DNA of 64,000 bases, from positions 1 through 64,000 of the forward strand of contig NZ_CAMLFY010000003.1 in assembly GCF_946479415.1 (NCBI RefSeq), read 5' to 3'. The position numbers were made by a program, and so were the translations under genes. Of the stretch, positions 27,756 to 37,153 are shown one piece after another. This DNA comes from an uncultured Shinella sp. (lineage in GTDB: Bacteria; Pseudomonadota; Alphaproteobacteria; Rhizobiales; Rhizobiaceae). The notes under the pieces are model-generated. The model was not told the origin of the DNA. It ran no database searches and worked only from the letters and a program-made list of their open reading frames with translations. Numbering within the stretch: the first letter of the stretch is position 1; the number at the start of each line of letters is the position of its first letter.

Positions 27756-27777
27756 TTTCAGTCAACGGGAGTTCACC

Positions 27778-28152
27778 ATGCTGTATGCCGTTCTTTGTTA
27801 TGATTGCGAAAGCGAAATCAATGCCTGGTCGAAGGAGCTGGACGACAAGGTCATGGCCGATCTCGGCGCCGTGAACCAGCGTTATGCGGAGGCCGGCAAG
27901 CTTGGTCCCGTTGCCCGGCTGATGCCGACGACGGCGGCTGTCACGGTGCGCAAGGGCGCGACCGATGACATCATCATGGATGGTCCTTTCGCGGAAACCA
28001 AGGAGCAGTTTCTCGGTTTCTTCGTGCTGGAGGCGGCCACGCTGGACGAGGCGATCACCTTCGCGCGCGAGCTTTCCGCCGCCAATCCGGCCAACGGCAC
28101 CTATGAAGTCCGGCCGTTGCAGTTCTTCAATCCGGGAGTACCCATAACATGA
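27778..28152 (+). CDS. YCII/DGPF-domain protein, partner of ECF42 sigma
   Basis: The 124-residue product is a YciI-like ferredoxin-fold protein carrying the motif DGPFAETKEQFLGFFVLEA, which gives the DGPF name. It begins MLYAVLCYDCESE. Genes of this family are the constant neighbours and regulatory targets of group-42 ECF sigma factors. Its stop overlaps the sigma gene start (ATGA), so both come from one transcript. A biochemical activity is not established. Confidence 0.88.
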   Translation: MLYAVLCYDCESEINAWSKELDDKVMADLGAVNQRYAEAGKLGPVARLMPTTAAVTVRKGATDDIIMDGPFAETKEQFLGFFVLEAATLDEAITFARELSAANPANGTYEVRPLQFFNPGVPIT

Positions 28153-29405
28153 CAGACCTTGCCTGGATCGATCTGGCGCTGACATCGGCACGGCCGCAGG
28201 CCATGGGGGCGCTGCTGCGCTACTTCCGCAACCTCGACCTGGCGGAGGAGGCCTTTCAGGAGGCCTGCCTTCGCGCGCTAAAGAACTGGCCCGAAAAAGG
28301 CCCGCCACGCGATCCGGCAGCCTGGCTCATCTTCGTCGGGCGCAACAGCGGCATCGACCAGGTGCGCAAACGCGCCAAGCACCAGCCGCTTCCGCCCGAA
28401 GAAGTGTTGTCCGATCTGGAGGATACGGAAAGCGATCTCGCGGACCGGCTGGACGGCGCGCATTACCGCGATGATATCCTGCGCCTGCTCTTCGTCTGCT
28501 GCCATCCGGAGCTGCCGGCGACCCAGCAGATCGCGCTGGCTTTACGCATCGTCTCCGGCCTTTCGGTCAAGCAGATCGCGCGTGCCTTCCTCGTGTCCGA
28601 AGCGGCGATGGAGCAGCGCATCACGCGTGCCAAGGCCAAGGTGGCCGCCGCCGGCATTCCCTTCGAGACGCCGGATGCCGTGGCGCGCGCCGAACGGCTC
28701 GGTCTTGTCGCGGCGATGATCTATCTCGTGTTCAACGAAGGCTATTCGGCCGGCGTGCCCGAAAGGGCCGATACGCCGTTCTGCGCCGAGGCGATCCGGC
28801 TGGCGCGGCTGCTTTTGAAACTGTTCCCCTCCGAGCCAGAGATCATGGGGCTGACGGCGCTGCTGCTCATCCAGCATTCGCGGCTCGATGCCCGTTTCGA
28901 TGCGGATGGCCAGCTCGTGCTTCTGGACGATCAGGATCGCTCGCTGTGGGACCGCGCGCTGATCGACGAGGCGCTGGTGCTGATCGACAAGGCGATCCGC
29001 CACCGCACGCCCGGCGCCTTCCAGATCCAGGCGGCGATTGCCGCCCTGCATGCCCGCGCAGCAACGGCGGCGGAAACGGACTGGCTGCAGATCGATCTGC
29101 TCTACCAGACGCTGGAGCGCCTGCAGCCGTCGCCGGTGGTGCGGCTCAACCGCGCCGTCGCGGTGTCAAAGCGGGAAGGGCCGGAGGCCGCGCTGGCGCT
29201 GGTCGAGCCGCTCTCGGAAAAACTCTCCGGCTATTTCTATTTTCACGGTCTGCGCGGCGGCCTGTTGAAGCAGCTCGGCCGTTACCGCGAGGCGCACGAG
29301 GCTTTTGACCGCGCCATCGCGCTCGCCACCACGCCGGCCGAGGCCGCCCATATCCGCCAGCATCTCGACAGCGTGCAGCGGGAGATGGCGGCGGCTGAAA
29401 AATAA
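28149..29405 (+). CDS. ECF42-type RNA polymerase sigma factor with C-terminal extension
   Basis: The 418-residue product has the sigma-2 region (about 15-85, GALLRYFRNLDLAEEAFQEA and WLIFVGRNSGIDQVRKRAK) and the sigma-4 region (about 115-165, LRIVSGLSVKQIARAFLVSE). A helical extension of about 240 residues follows, with MIYLVFNEGYSAG and repeated tetratricopeptide-like helices (LLYQTLERLQPSPVVRLNRAVA). That long extension is typical of group ECF42 and is thought to act in place of an anti-sigma factor. Its gene overlaps the DGPF gene, and the likely autoregulatory promoter lies upstream of that gene. Confidence 0.9.
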   Translation: MTDLAWIDLALTSARPQAMGALLRYFRNLDLAEEAFQEACLRALKNWPEKGPPRDPAAWLIFVGRNSGIDQVRKRAKHQPLPPEEVLSDLEDTESDLADRLDGAHYRDDILRLLFVCCHPELPATQQIALALRIVSGLSVKQIARAFLVSEAAMEQRITRAKAKVAAAGIPFETPDAVARAERLGLVAAMIYLVFNEGYSAGVPERADTPFCAEAIRLARLLLKLFPSEPEIMGLTALLLIQHSRLDARFDADGQLVLLDDQDRSLWDRALIDEALVLIDKAIRHRTPGAFQIQAAIAALHARAATAAETDWLQIDLLYQTLERLQPSPVVRLNRAVAVSKREGPEAALALVEPLSEKLSGYFYFHGLRGGLLKQLGRYREAHEAFDRAIALATTPAEAAHIRQHLDSVQREMAAAEK

Positions 29406-29416
29406 TCTGCGTTCGG

Positions 29417-29443
29417 TGTCGGATCGCTCCTCCCTCGGGCGTC
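29417..29443 (+). promoter_or_regulatory. ECF-type promoter of the AHSA1 gene
   Basis: TGTCGG, 17 bases, CGTC, 42 bases before the AHSA1 start codon. It is identical in both elements and in spacing to the site before the DGPF gene. Confidence 0.6.
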
Positions 29444-29485
29444 CTTGATACGACCCAACCAAAACGCCCAAACGAGGAGGACACC

Positions 29486-29971
29486 ATGACCGAGACCGCC
29501 GACATCAAGCCCGCCAACAGCCGCGAACTCGTGCTGACCCGCGTGTTGAACGCGACGCCTGCCCAGCTTTTCAAGGCCTGGACGACGCCCGAAATCCTGA
29601 AGGAGTGGTTCATGCCCAAGCCCTATGAACTGGCGCTTGTCGACATGGAGCCGCGCGACGGCGGCAAGTTCCGCACGGTCATGACCGGCCCAGATGGTTT
29701 CCACATGGATTCGACCGGCGTCTTCCTGAAGGTCGAGAAGGACAAGCGCATCATCACGACGGACGCCTTCGGTCCGGACTGGAAGCCGACCGAAAAGGCC
29801 TTCTTCAGCGCCGAAATCCTGTTCGACGATCTCGGCAACGGCCAGACGCGCTACACCGCCATCGCCCGTCACTGGAACGTGGAGGATTGCGAAGCGCACG
29901 AGAAGATGGGTTTTCACGAAGGCTGGGGGCAGGTGGCGACCCAGCTGGAAGAGGTGGCGTCGAAGCTTTAA
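29486..29971 (+). CDS. SRPBCC (AHSA1-like) domain protein
   Basis: The 161-residue protein is an activator-of-Hsp90-ATPase-1-like START-fold protein. It has LVLTRVLNATPAQLFKAWTTPEILKEWFMP at the start, TEKAFFSAEILFDDLGNGQTRYTAIARHW in the middle and FHEGWGQVATQLEEVAS at the end. Members bind hydrophobic ligands and are frequent companions of ECF42 units. AGGAGGACACC precedes the ATG. Despite the name it need not touch Hsp90. A clear terminator follows. Confidence 0.88.
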   Translation: MTETADIKPANSRELVLTRVLNATPAQLFKAWTTPEILKEWFMPKPYELALVDMEPRDGGKFRTVMTGPDGFHMDSTGVFLKVEKDKRIITTDAFGPDWKPTEKAFFSAEILFDDLGNGQTRYTAIARHWNVEDCEAHEKMGFHEGWGQVATQLEEVASKL

Positions 29972-29978
29972 CCCCTGG

Positions 29979-30008
29979 ACGGGGCGGGTAACCGCCCCGT
30001 TTTGTTCG
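29979..30008 (+). terminator. Rho-independent terminator after the AHSA1 gene
   Basis: A perfect 9-bp stem ACGGGGCGG / CCGCCCCGT with a GTAA loop is followed by TTTGTTCG; it starts 8 bases after the stop codon. Confidence 0.85.
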
Positions 30009-30108
30009 ACGCGGCAGGCGTGGTGAACACACTGTTTCCCGGCAGGGCCTTTCAACCCCTGCGGCCCGGCCATATGTGAGGAGAAATCCTTTCATCTGGA
30101 ACATCTCC

Positions 30109-31170
30109 ATGGAACTTGGCCTTTATACATTTGCCGATGTCGATCCCACCGCTGCCGACAAGGGGCGGGAGGGGGAACGGCGGTTGAAGAACCTGCTGGA
30201 GGAAATCGAGCTTGCCGATCAGGTGGGGCTCGATGTCTTCGGGTTGGGTGAGCATCACCGGCCGGACTATGCGGCTTCCGCACCTGCCGTCGTGCTGGCC
30301 GCGGCTGCCTCGCGCACGAAGAATATCCGGCTGTCCAGTGCGGTGACGGTGCTCTCGTCGGATGATCCGGTCCGTGTCTTCCAGCAGTTCGCGACAGTCG
30401 ATCTCATCTCCGGCGGCCGGGCGGAAATCATGGCGGGGCGTGGCTCCTTCATCGAATCCTTCCCGCTCTTCGGCTATGCACTTGACGATTACGACGTGCT
30501 GTTCGAGGAAAAGCTCGATCTGCTGCTGGCACTGAACGAGAGCGAAAAAGTCTCCTGGACCGGCACGATGCGCGCGCCGCTGCCGGGGCTCGGTGTCTAT
30601 CCGCGTCCGGCGCATGGCAAGATGCCGATCTGGATTGCCGTCGGCGGCACGCCGCAATCGGTGGCGCGGGCCGGCGCCTATGGCCTGCCGCTGGCGCTTG
30701 CCATCATCGGCGGCACGCCATCGCGCTATGCGCCGCTCTTCGACCTCTACCGCGAAGCGGCGCGGCGTGCCGGTCAGGATGAGGCGAAGCTGAAGACCAG
30801 CATCAATGTGCACGGCTTCATCGCCGATACGACCGAGGCGGCGGCGGAGGCCTTCTATGGCCCGCAGGCCGCGGTGATGAACCGCATCGGCGGCGAGCGC
30901 GGCTGGGGGCCGACGAGCCGGGCGCAGTTCGACCAATCGACCGGCCCGACCGGGCATCTCTTCCTCGGCGATCCCGAGACGGTGGCCCACAAGATCGTCG
31001 CGCACCAGAAGATCTTCAGGAATGACCGCTTCCTGTTGCAGATGGCGATCGGGTTGATGCCGCATGATCAAATTTTGCGCGGAATCGAGCTGTATGGGAC
31101 CCGCGTCGCACCGCTGGTGCGCGAGATGCTGGCGGAGCAATCGGCGAAGTCCGAGCCTGCTTCCGCCTGA
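30109..31170 (+). CDS. LLM-class flavin-dependent oxidoreductase
   Basis: The 353-residue product belongs to the luciferase-like monooxygenase fold. It has [13 protein letters not shown] at the start, [52 protein letters not shown], and the C-terminal [21 protein letters not shown]. These proteins use reduced FMN to oxygenate or reduce small molecules; the substrate cannot be read. The ATG chosen gives the family start; a GTG 33 bases upstream preceded by the same open frame is an alternative. Confidence 0.88.
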   Translation: MELGLYTFADVDPTAADKGREGERRLKNLLEEIELADQVGLDVFGLGEHHRPDYAASAPAVVLAAAASRTKNIRLSSAVTVLSSDDPVRVFQQFATVDLISGGRAEIMAGRGSFIESFPLFGYALDDYDVLFEEKLDLLLALNESEKVSWTGTMRAPLPGLGVYPRPAHGKMPIWIAVGGTPQSVARAGAYGLPLALAIIGGTPSRYAPLFDLYREAARRAGQDEAKLKTSINVHGFIADTTEAAAEAFYGPQAAVMNRIGGERGWGPTSRAQFDQSTGPTGHLFLGDPETVAHKIVAHQKIFRNDRFLLQMAIGLMPHDQILRGIELYGTRVAPLVREMLAEQSAKSEPASA

Positions 31171-31215
31171 CAGCGGTGCGCGGGCGTGCTAGGACGCCCG
31201 CGAAAGAGAGACACG

Positions 31216-31968
31216 ATGACCCTGGAAAACGACGACGACCTCAACGGCCTGAAGGCCATCGGCCGGATTTGCGCCAATGTGCTGCAACACATGCAGACGG
31301 CGGTGCGTCCCGGCATGACGACGGCCGAGCTCGACCTGATCGGCCGGCGCCTACTGGAAACCGCGGGCGCGGTTTCGGCGCCGGAGAGCTGCTACAAGTT
31401 TCCGGGCGCGACCTGCATTTCCGTCAATGAGGAAGTCGCGCATGGCATTCCTGGCGACCGGGTGATCCAGGATGGCGATCTCGTCAATATCGATGTCTCG
31501 GCGGTGCTCGACGGCTATTTTGCCGATACCGGCGCCTCTTTCGTTGTCGGGCGTTCGACGCCGGCGGTCGAACGGCTCTGCCGGGATGGCAAGCGGGCGC
31601 TGTGGGTCGGTCTGAAGGAAGTGAAGGCCGGCAAGCCGCTGGCGCAGGTCGGCAATGCCATCGGCGAATTCGCCCGCAAGAACCGCTACACGCTGATCGC
31701 CAATCTCGCCAGCCACGGCGTCGGCCGCTCGCTGCACGAGGAGCCGACGGAAATCGCCACCTGGCCCGATCCGCAGGAAACGCGCCGCATGACGGACGGC
31801 CTTGTCTTCACGGTCGAGCCTTTTCTGTCGCTCGGCGCCAACTGGGCCGAAAGCGGCGACCGGGACGAGTGGACGCTCTACAGCGAGCCGAATGCGCCGA
31901 CGGTGCAGTTCGAGCACACGGTCGTTGCCACGCGCAACGGGCCGCTGGTCGTGACGCTGCCGGGCTGA
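31216..31968 (+). CDS. map: Type I methionine aminopeptidase
   Basis: The 250-residue product is a complete MetAP I-type pita-bread enzyme. Metal and active-site stretches are visible: VNEEVAHGIPG (His), VNIDVSAVLDGYFADTGASF (two Asp ligands), LIANLASHGVGRSLHEEP (His ligand), FTVEPFLSLG (Glu) and PTVQFEHTVVAT (Glu). It removes initiator methionine from nascent proteins. It is probably a paralogue rather than the main housekeeping copy, since it sits outside a ribosomal or adk-linked context; that is inference. The ATG follows GAAAGAGAG. Confidence 0.9.
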   Translation: MTLENDDDLNGLKAIGRICANVLQHMQTAVRPGMTTAELDLIGRRLLETAGAVSAPESCYKFPGATCISVNEEVAHGIPGDRVIQDGDLVNIDVSAVLDGYFADTGASFVVGRSTPAVERLCRDGKRALWVGLKEVKAGKPLAQVGNAIGEFARKNRYTLIANLASHGVGRSLHEEPTEIATWPDPQETRRMTDGLVFTVEPFLSLGANWAESGDRDEWTLYSEPNAPTVQFEHTVVATRNGPLVVTLPG

Positions 31969-32057
31969 TCCGCGCGCTCCCGAGCCTTCACCGGCGCTGA
32001 TCCGTCGATCAATTAATCTCGTTTGTCGCGGCCATGTTGCAGTGCAATGGTCGCGGC

Positions 32058-33248
32058 ATGATGCAGCGCACGCCAGTTCTGTCGCACGAGCCCGTCCGGG
32101 CAGCCCTTGCCGGTGCGGTCGCGATGGCCGTCGCCATGGGCCTCGGCCGCTTCTTCTACACGCCTGTCTTGCCGGGCATGATGGCAGGCCTTGGGCTGAA
32201 TGCGGCCGATGCCGGGATTATCGCCGCGGCCAATTTCGCGGGCTACCTGCTCGGTGCGGTGCTGGCGGCCTATGGCTGGGCGGCCGGGCTCGAGCGGCGC
32301 CTTGCGATCGGCGCGCTGGTGTCCACCGTGGTGCTGCTCGTCGCGATGGGATTGCTTTCCAGCGTCGCGGCGCTGTCCGTCGTGCGGTTTCTCGCCGGCC
32401 TCGCCAGCGCCTTCGGCATGATCTTCACCTCCGGCATCGTGTTGTCCATCGGCCTGCGCCATGGCGATCCGCGGGTGCAGATGGCGCATTTTTCCGGTGT
32501 CGGTTTCGGCATCGCGGTTTCGGCGCTGCTGGTCTATGTGCTCTCGCTCGTCGATACGGCGATGCTCCCGACCTGGCGCCTTGACTGGCTTGCCGGAGCA
32601 GCGCTTGCGGCCATCGGTCTGATCGTTGTGATAGGGCTTCTGCCGCGTCCGGAAAGCCATGCAGGCGCGCGGCGTGAACCGGCCATCGTCTGGACACGGC
32701 CGCTCTTGGCGCTGACGTTGAGCTACGGCTTGTTCGGCATCGGCTATGTCATCACTGCCACCTTCATCGTGGCGATCGCCCGGGAAGGCGCCCACAGTCC
32801 CTTGCTCGAAAGCTTGACCTGGCTGGTGACAGGTGCTTCAGCCGCCGTCTCCGTCATCGCCTGGAAACCGGTGGAGCGCCGCTACGGCGTGGCGGCCGCC
32901 TATCTCGCGGCGCTGCTGGTCGAGATGGTCGGCGTGGCCGTCACCGTGACGCTGCCGTTCCCGGCCTCCGCACTCATCGGCGGCGTGTTGCTCGGCCTCA
33001 CCTTCATCGTCATCACCGCCTATGGCCTGCAGCTTGGCCGGGTTCTCGCCAGCGAAAGCCCGCGGCAGGTTCTGGCGTTGATGACGGCGGCTTTCGGCGT
33101 CGGCCAGATCCTCGGCCCGCTTGGAGCGGGCTTCCTTGCCGCGCGCACCGGCAGCTATGTCCTGCCCAGCCTCGCCGCCGCCGCCATCCTGCTTTTGGCC
33201 GCCGTGATCGTCGTGCTGGGCGGAACGCTCTCCATTAAATCTCGGTAA
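32058..33248 (+). CDS. MFS transporter, YbfB/YjiJ family
   Basis: The product of about 396 residues is an integral membrane protein with roughly twelve hydrophobic segments. Its opening ALAGAVAMAVAMGLGRFFYTPVLPGMMAGLGL is diagnostic of the YbfB/YjiJ branch of the major facilitator superfamily. A second recognisable block is GLFGIGYVITATFIVAIAR in the middle. The substrate is not known. Start choice is weak: ATG at 32058 or 32061, or 32034, none with a clear ribosome site. Confidence 0.87.
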   Translation: MMQRTPVLSHEPVRAALAGAVAMAVAMGLGRFFYTPVLPGMMAGLGLNAADAGIIAAANFAGYLLGAVLAAYGWAAGLERRLAIGALVSTVVLLVAMGLLSSVAALSVVRFLAGLASAFGMIFTSGIVLSIGLRHGDPRVQMAHFSGVGFGIAVSALLVYVLSLVDTAMLPTWRLDWLAGAALAAIGLIVVIGLLPRPESHAGARREPAIVWTRPLLALTLSYGLFGIGYVITATFIVAIAREGAHSPLLESLTWLVTGASAAVSVIAWKPVERRYGVAAAYLAALLVEMVGVAVTVTLPFPASALIGGVLLGLTFIVITAYGLQLGRVLASESPRQVLALMTAAFGVGQILGPLGAGFLAARTGSYVLPSLAAAAILLLAAVIVVLGGTLSIKSR

Positions 33249-33343
33249 TCCGGGCACTTGGCGATTGTTGCGATGGGCAAACTCCTCTAGGTTCGGCGCG
33301 AACCGGCGGCGCTGCTGCCATCAGAAAACGAAAGTTTCGCGCC

Positions 33344-34621
33344 TTGTTCCATTCCTTCTTCCCGCAGCCGAAGCTGTTCTTCACCTCCGGCGCCGTATGG
33401 ACCATCATCTGCATCGCAGTCTGGTACACGGTGGGGCCGCAAATGGGGGCGGCCATCGGCCTGCCGCCGCTCGGGCCTGACGAAAAGGCGCCGATCGGCC
33501 TTGCCTATTTCTTCTCGCCTGACAATCTCTGGTTCTACCTCTATTTCACGATCTTCGTGCTGATCTTCGGCTTCGTCTGGAAAGCCATCGCGCGCAATCA
33601 CCCCTGGGCGAACTGGGCCATCTGGGGCTCGGCCTTCATCATCTTCATCGCCTATTTCTCGGTGCAGGTGTCTGTCGCGCTCAACAACTGGCGCGGCCCG
33701 TTCTTCGATCTCTTCCAGGCGGCGCTTTCCAAGCAGGGCAACGTGACGACCGATCAGCTGTTCACCTTGCAGCTGCGCTTCCTTGAAATCGGCATGGTCG
33801 GCGTGGTGCTCAATGTGGTCACGGCCTTCTTTACCAACCACTATGTCTTCCGCTGGCGCACCGCTATGAACGACTACTACATGTCGAAGTGGTCGAAGCT
33901 GCGCCATATCGAAGGCGCCTCGCAGCGTGTGCAGGAAGACACGATGCGCTTCGCCAATATCCTGGAGGGGCTTGGCGTCACCTTCATTAATTCCATTATG
34001 ACGCTGGTGGTGTTCCTGCCGCTGCTCTTCCGCATGTCGGAATATGTCGGCGACCTGCCGGTCATCGGCGCGGTTCCCCATGCGCTGTTCTGGCTCGCCA
34101 TCGTCTGGTCGCTGTTCGGTACGGCGCTGCTCGCCATCGCCGGTATCAAGCTGCCCGGCCTGCAGTTCCGCAACCAGCGCGTTGAGGCGGCCTATCGTAA
34201 GGAACTCGTCTATGGCGAAGACCACGCGGATCGCGCCGACCCCGTCACGGTGCGGGAGCTGTTTGCCAATGTGCGGCGCAATTATTTCCGCATGTACTGG
34301 CACTACTGCTACTTCAACGTCGCGCGCTTCGGCTATGGCCAGCTCGACGCCATCTTCCTGAACTTCATCCTCATCCCGACCATCGTGGCCGGCCGCATCA
34401 CCATGGGCACCTGGCAGCAGATCGCCACCGCCTTCGGCGAGGTGAGCAATTCGTTCCAGTATCTCGTGAACTACTGGTCGACGATCATCGAGCTGCTCTC
34501 GATCCACAAGCGTCTGAAGGCCTTCGAAGCAGCGATCGACGACAAGCCGCTGCCGGATATCGATGAACGCTACCTGCAACGGGCGGCCGATGAAGGCGAG
34601 CTTGCGGCCAACGAGCCGTAA
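33344..34621 (+). CDS. bacA: BacA/SbmA-family peptide transporter
   Basis: The 425-residue product matches BacA/SbmA along its whole length, starting FHSFFPQPKLFF from a TTG codon with GAAAG ten bases upstream. It is an inner-membrane protein with about seven or eight transmembrane segments and the conserved core blocks NNWRGPFFDLFQ, HYVFRWRTAMNDYYM, EGASQRVQEDTMRFA and VEAAYRKELVYGEDHADRA. BacA imports proline-rich and other peptides by the proton gradient and influences very-long-chain fatty acid content of lipid A. In nodulating rhizobia it is needed for bacteroid survival. A bidirectional terminator follows. Confidence 0.93.
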   Translation: MFHSFFPQPKLFFTSGAVWTIICIAVWYTVGPQMGAAIGLPPLGPDEKAPIGLAYFFSPDNLWFYLYFTIFVLIFGFVWKAIARNHPWANWAIWGSAFIIFIAYFSVQVSVALNNWRGPFFDLFQAALSKQGNVTTDQLFTLQLRFLEIGMVGVVLNVVTAFFTNHYVFRWRTAMNDYYMSKWSKLRHIEGASQRVQEDTMRFANILEGLGVTFINSIMTLVVFLPLLFRMSEYVGDLPVIGAVPHALFWLAIVWSLFGTALLAIAGIKLPGLQFRNQRVEAAYRKELVYGEDHADRADPVTVRELFANVRRNYFRMYWHYCYFNVARFGYGQLDAIFLNFILIPTIVAGRITMGTWQQIATAFGEVSNSFQYLVNYWSTIIELLSIHKRLKAFEAAIDDKPLPDIDERYLQRAADEGELAANEP

Positions 34622-34626
34622 CGATC

Positions 34627-35628
34627 TTAAAGGGCGGCTTCGGTCGCCCTTTTTTCTTTGGCGAGAATGTCGAGGGCTTCGGCGTAGCTCACACAGGCGA
34701 CATCGCTCTTGCCGCAGGTTTCCGTGAGGAACGTATTGAGCGCGCGCCAATAGGCGCCGGCGTTCATTTCCACGAAATGGAAGCCAAGCTGGAGAGGCAC
34801 GCGCTCGCCGGCATATTGCTTGTCGAAGGCAGCGCGATAGGCGGCAAGCGTGCTTTCCTCGAAGGCGGCGCTTTTTTCCGGGTTCTCCTTGCCCTTGGAA
34901 TGGCGGACATAGAGATTGTAGTCCATGGCAATGACCGGGCGCTGTGCGGTGCCCTCGGGGATCAGCGGCAGGCCGAAGCGTTGGATTTCGCCGCTGGCGA
35001 CGGGCATGGCCGGACCTTTGGTCACGAGGCTTGCATCATAGGTGAAGCCGCTCGCTTCCAGGGCCTTGACCAGGCCGCTGCCGGCCGAAAGGTAGGGCGC
35101 GCGAAATCCCTTGATGTCCTTTTCGGCAAAATCCTGCCAGCCTGCGGGTTCCCGCTCCCCGACGCCGGCGCTCTGCCAGGCCGTCTTCAGGGCCTGCTGG
35201 AAGAAGGTGAATTCAGCCTTCCAGTCCTCGGCGCTCCATTTGCCGCCGTCGAAATGGCCGCAGGCATGGCTGCCGATGTCGTGGCCCTCAAGCTTTGCCA
35301 GCCAGATTTCGCCAAGCCGCAGGATCGTGTCCTCCTTGTCGGGCGAGAACCCGACATTGGACCGGCCGCGTTTTTCATGGGGCGCCTGGTATTGCGCGCG
35401 TTCCGATTTGGGGAAGAGGAAGGTGCAGGAGAGGAAATAGGTGAAATGCGCGCCGGTGCGCTTGGCCATGGCCCGGCTCTTTTCCCACAGCAGATTGTCA
35501 TGCGCGCCGTCGAAGGAGACGATGACGAGCTGCTTGCGTTTGGCCGGCTCGATCGCATCGTCCTTGGCGAGAACCGGGCTTGCGGCAAGCACGGCGGCGA
35601 GGGGGAGGAGGAGAAATCGAGACAACAT
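34627..35628 (-). CDS. Exported polysaccharide deacetylase family protein
   Basis: The 333-residue product has a signal peptide (MLSRFLLLPLAAVLAASPVLA, cleavage near residue 21), placing it in the periplasm. The carbohydrate-esterase 4 fold shows VIVSFDGAHDNLLW at the first metal site and HDIGSHACGHFDGGKW, which supplies the HxxxH metal ligands. A late block reads LQLGFHFVEMNAGAYW. It probably removes acetyl groups from an envelope polysaccharide or peptidoglycan, though some members are catalytically unusual. The ATG is preferred over a TTG 15 bases upstream. Confidence 0.82.
   Translation of the reverse strand: MLSRFLLLPLAAVLAASPVLAKDDAIEPAKRKQLVIVSFDGAHDNLLWEKSRAMAKRTGAHFTYFLSCTFLFPKSERAQYQAPHEKRGRSNVGFSPDKEDTILRLGEIWLAKLEGHDIGSHACGHFDGGKWSAEDWKAEFTFFQQALKTAWQSAGVGEREPAGWQDFAEKDIKGFRAPYLSAGSGLVKALEASGFTYDASLVTKGPAMPVASGEIQRFGLPLIPEGTAQRPVIAMDYNLYVRHSKGKENPEKSAAFEESTLAAYRAAFDKQYAGERVPLQLGFHFVEMNAGAYWRALNTFLTETCGKSDVACVSYAEALDILAKEKRATEAAL
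34629..34657. terminator. Terminator between bacA and the deacetylase gene
   Basis: AAAGGGCG pairs with CGCCCTTT, extended by two pairs to a TTCG tetraloop, and is followed on the plus strand by TTTTTCTTT. It overlaps the last codons of the convergent deacetylase gene. Confidence 0.88.
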
Positions 35629-35768
35629 GGCTACCCGCGACAATTTGCAAAGGGTCTGTCATCGTTTCGGAATGCGGCAATCCTTTGATCGGGCTGGAAT
35701 TGTCGCGCCGTGACGGTTATTCCAATGGAAACGGCTATCGGGCCGGCCTTTATTCAAGGGATATTTCC

Positions 35769-36353
35769 ATGACGTTGCTGATCGCCGGTCTCGTTCTTTT
35801 CATCGCCACCCATCTTCTGCGCCCCTTCGCGCCGGGCCTGCGCAATGCCGGCATCGCCGCGCTCGGCAAGCCGGCCTGGATGGCGATCCACGGCATTGTC
35901 TCGCTGCTCAGCCTCGCGCTCATTGCCTATGGCTTCGTCGATGCACGGGAAAATGGCGGCGAGATGCTGTATTTCCCGCCGACTTTCCTCTCGCATATCG
36001 CGCTGACGCTGATGCTGATCGCCTCGATCTGTCTCGTCGCCGGCTTCCTGCCTGCCGGTCATATTCGCACGAAGCTGAAGTTCCCGATCCTCGTCGCCAT
36101 CAAGATCTGGGCACTCGCTCATCTGCTGGCGAACGGCGAGAGCTATTCGGTGCTGCTGTTCGTGACGATCCTCGCCTGGGCCGTCATCCTGCGCATCTCG
36201 CTGAAGAAGCGCATCGCGGCCGGCGAGACCACGCTGCCGGTTTTCGTCTCGGTGAAATACGACCTGATCGCCGTCGTCATCGGCCTCGCGATCTACGCCG
36301 TAATCGTGCTCAAGCTGCACGAATTGGTGATCGGCGTCGCTCCGCTGCCCTGA
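35769..36353 (+). CDS. nnrU: NnrU family membrane protein
   Basis: The 194-residue product has five or six transmembrane segments and the NnrU family opening MTLLIAGLVLFIATHLLRPFAPGLR, with KIWALAHLLANGE in the middle. NnrU was first found in denitrification gene clusters and is related to isoprenoid-handling or heme-linked membrane proteins; the precise activity is unsettled. Here no denitrification gene is adjacent. It starts a rightward run with the TPR gene and der, a grouping I believe is common in Rhizobiaceae. Confidence 0.85.
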   Translation: MTLLIAGLVLFIATHLLRPFAPGLRNAGIAALGKPAWMAIHGIVSLLSLALIAYGFVDARENGGEMLYFPPTFLSHIALTLMLIASICLVAGFLPAGHIRTKLKFPILVAIKIWALAHLLANGESYSVLLFVTILAWAVILRISLKKRIAAGETTLPVFVSVKYDLIAVVIGLAIYAVIVLKLHELVIGVAPLP

Positions 36354-36444
36354 TCCCCTGCGTTTTCGCGCCTGCCCCCTTACAACGCGGTGAAAATGGG
36401 GTAGAAGGCGCGAACTCCAATCGTCAGCAAGAGCCGGGCAGGGA

Positions 36445-37116
36445 ATGGTAAATCAGGACGACAGCTTTATCCGCGAGGTGAACGAGGAACTTCGCTCCGA
36501 CCAGATGCGTCTGGTCTGGAAGCGTTTTGGCCGCATCCTCATCGGCCTCGCCGTCCTCGTCGTTCTCGGCACGATCGGCAAGGTGAGCTACGAATATTGG
36601 CGCGACAGCGAGGCTTCCGCCGCCGGCGACAGCTTCCTCGGCGCGCTGACGCTGGCCCGCGAAGGCAAGAACGAAGAAGCGCTTGCCGCGCTCACCGCGC
36701 TCGAAAAGGACGGTTTCGGCTCCTATCCGGTGCTCGCGCGTATGCGTTCGGCCTCGCTTCTTGCTGCAACCGACGCGCAGGGCGCCGTCAACGCCTTCAC
36801 GGCGATCGCCAAGGACAGCGCGGTGCCGGAAGCGCTGCGCGATGCCGCCCGCCTGCGCGCCGCCTACTTGCTGGTCGATACCGGCACCTATGAGCAGGTC
36901 TCGGCGGAAGCCGAACAGCTCGCCACGCCGCAGAGCGCGCTTCGCCACTCCGCCCGCGAGGTTTTGGGTCTCTCCGCCTACAAGCATGAGGACTACGCCC
37001 GCGCCAAGGAATGGTTCGAGGCCATCATCAACGACAGCGAGAGCCCGCGCAACGTCGCCAACCGCGCGCAGATGCTGCTTGACCTGATTGCTGCAAGCGG
37101 CAAGCTGTCCTCCTAA
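36445..37116 (+). CDS. Membrane-anchored TPR protein (YfgM-like)
   Basis: The 223-residue product has a cytoplasmic N-terminus, one transmembrane helix (about residues 28-48, [20 protein letters not shown]) and an outward tetratricopeptide domain with repeats such as [20 protein letters not shown]. This matches the YfgM-like family, an accessory subunit of the SecYEG translocon that bridges to periplasmic chaperones. Its position just before der agrees with the yfgM-bamB-der order seen in many proteobacteria; bamB is missing here. Confidence 0.85.
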   Translation: MVNQDDSFIREVNEELRSDQMRLVWKRFGRILIGLAVLVVLGTIGKVSYEYWRDSEASAAGDSFLGALTLAREGKNEEALAALTALEKDGFGSYPVLARMRSASLLAATDAQGAVNAFTAIAKDSAVPEALRDAARLRAAYLLVDTGTYEQVSAEAEQLATPQSALRHSAREVLGLSAYKHEDYARAKEWFEAIINDSESPRNVANRAQMLLDLIAASGKLSS

Positions 37117-37153
37117 AGCCGGTCTTTCGCCGGTCACGAAACGGAACACGTCC

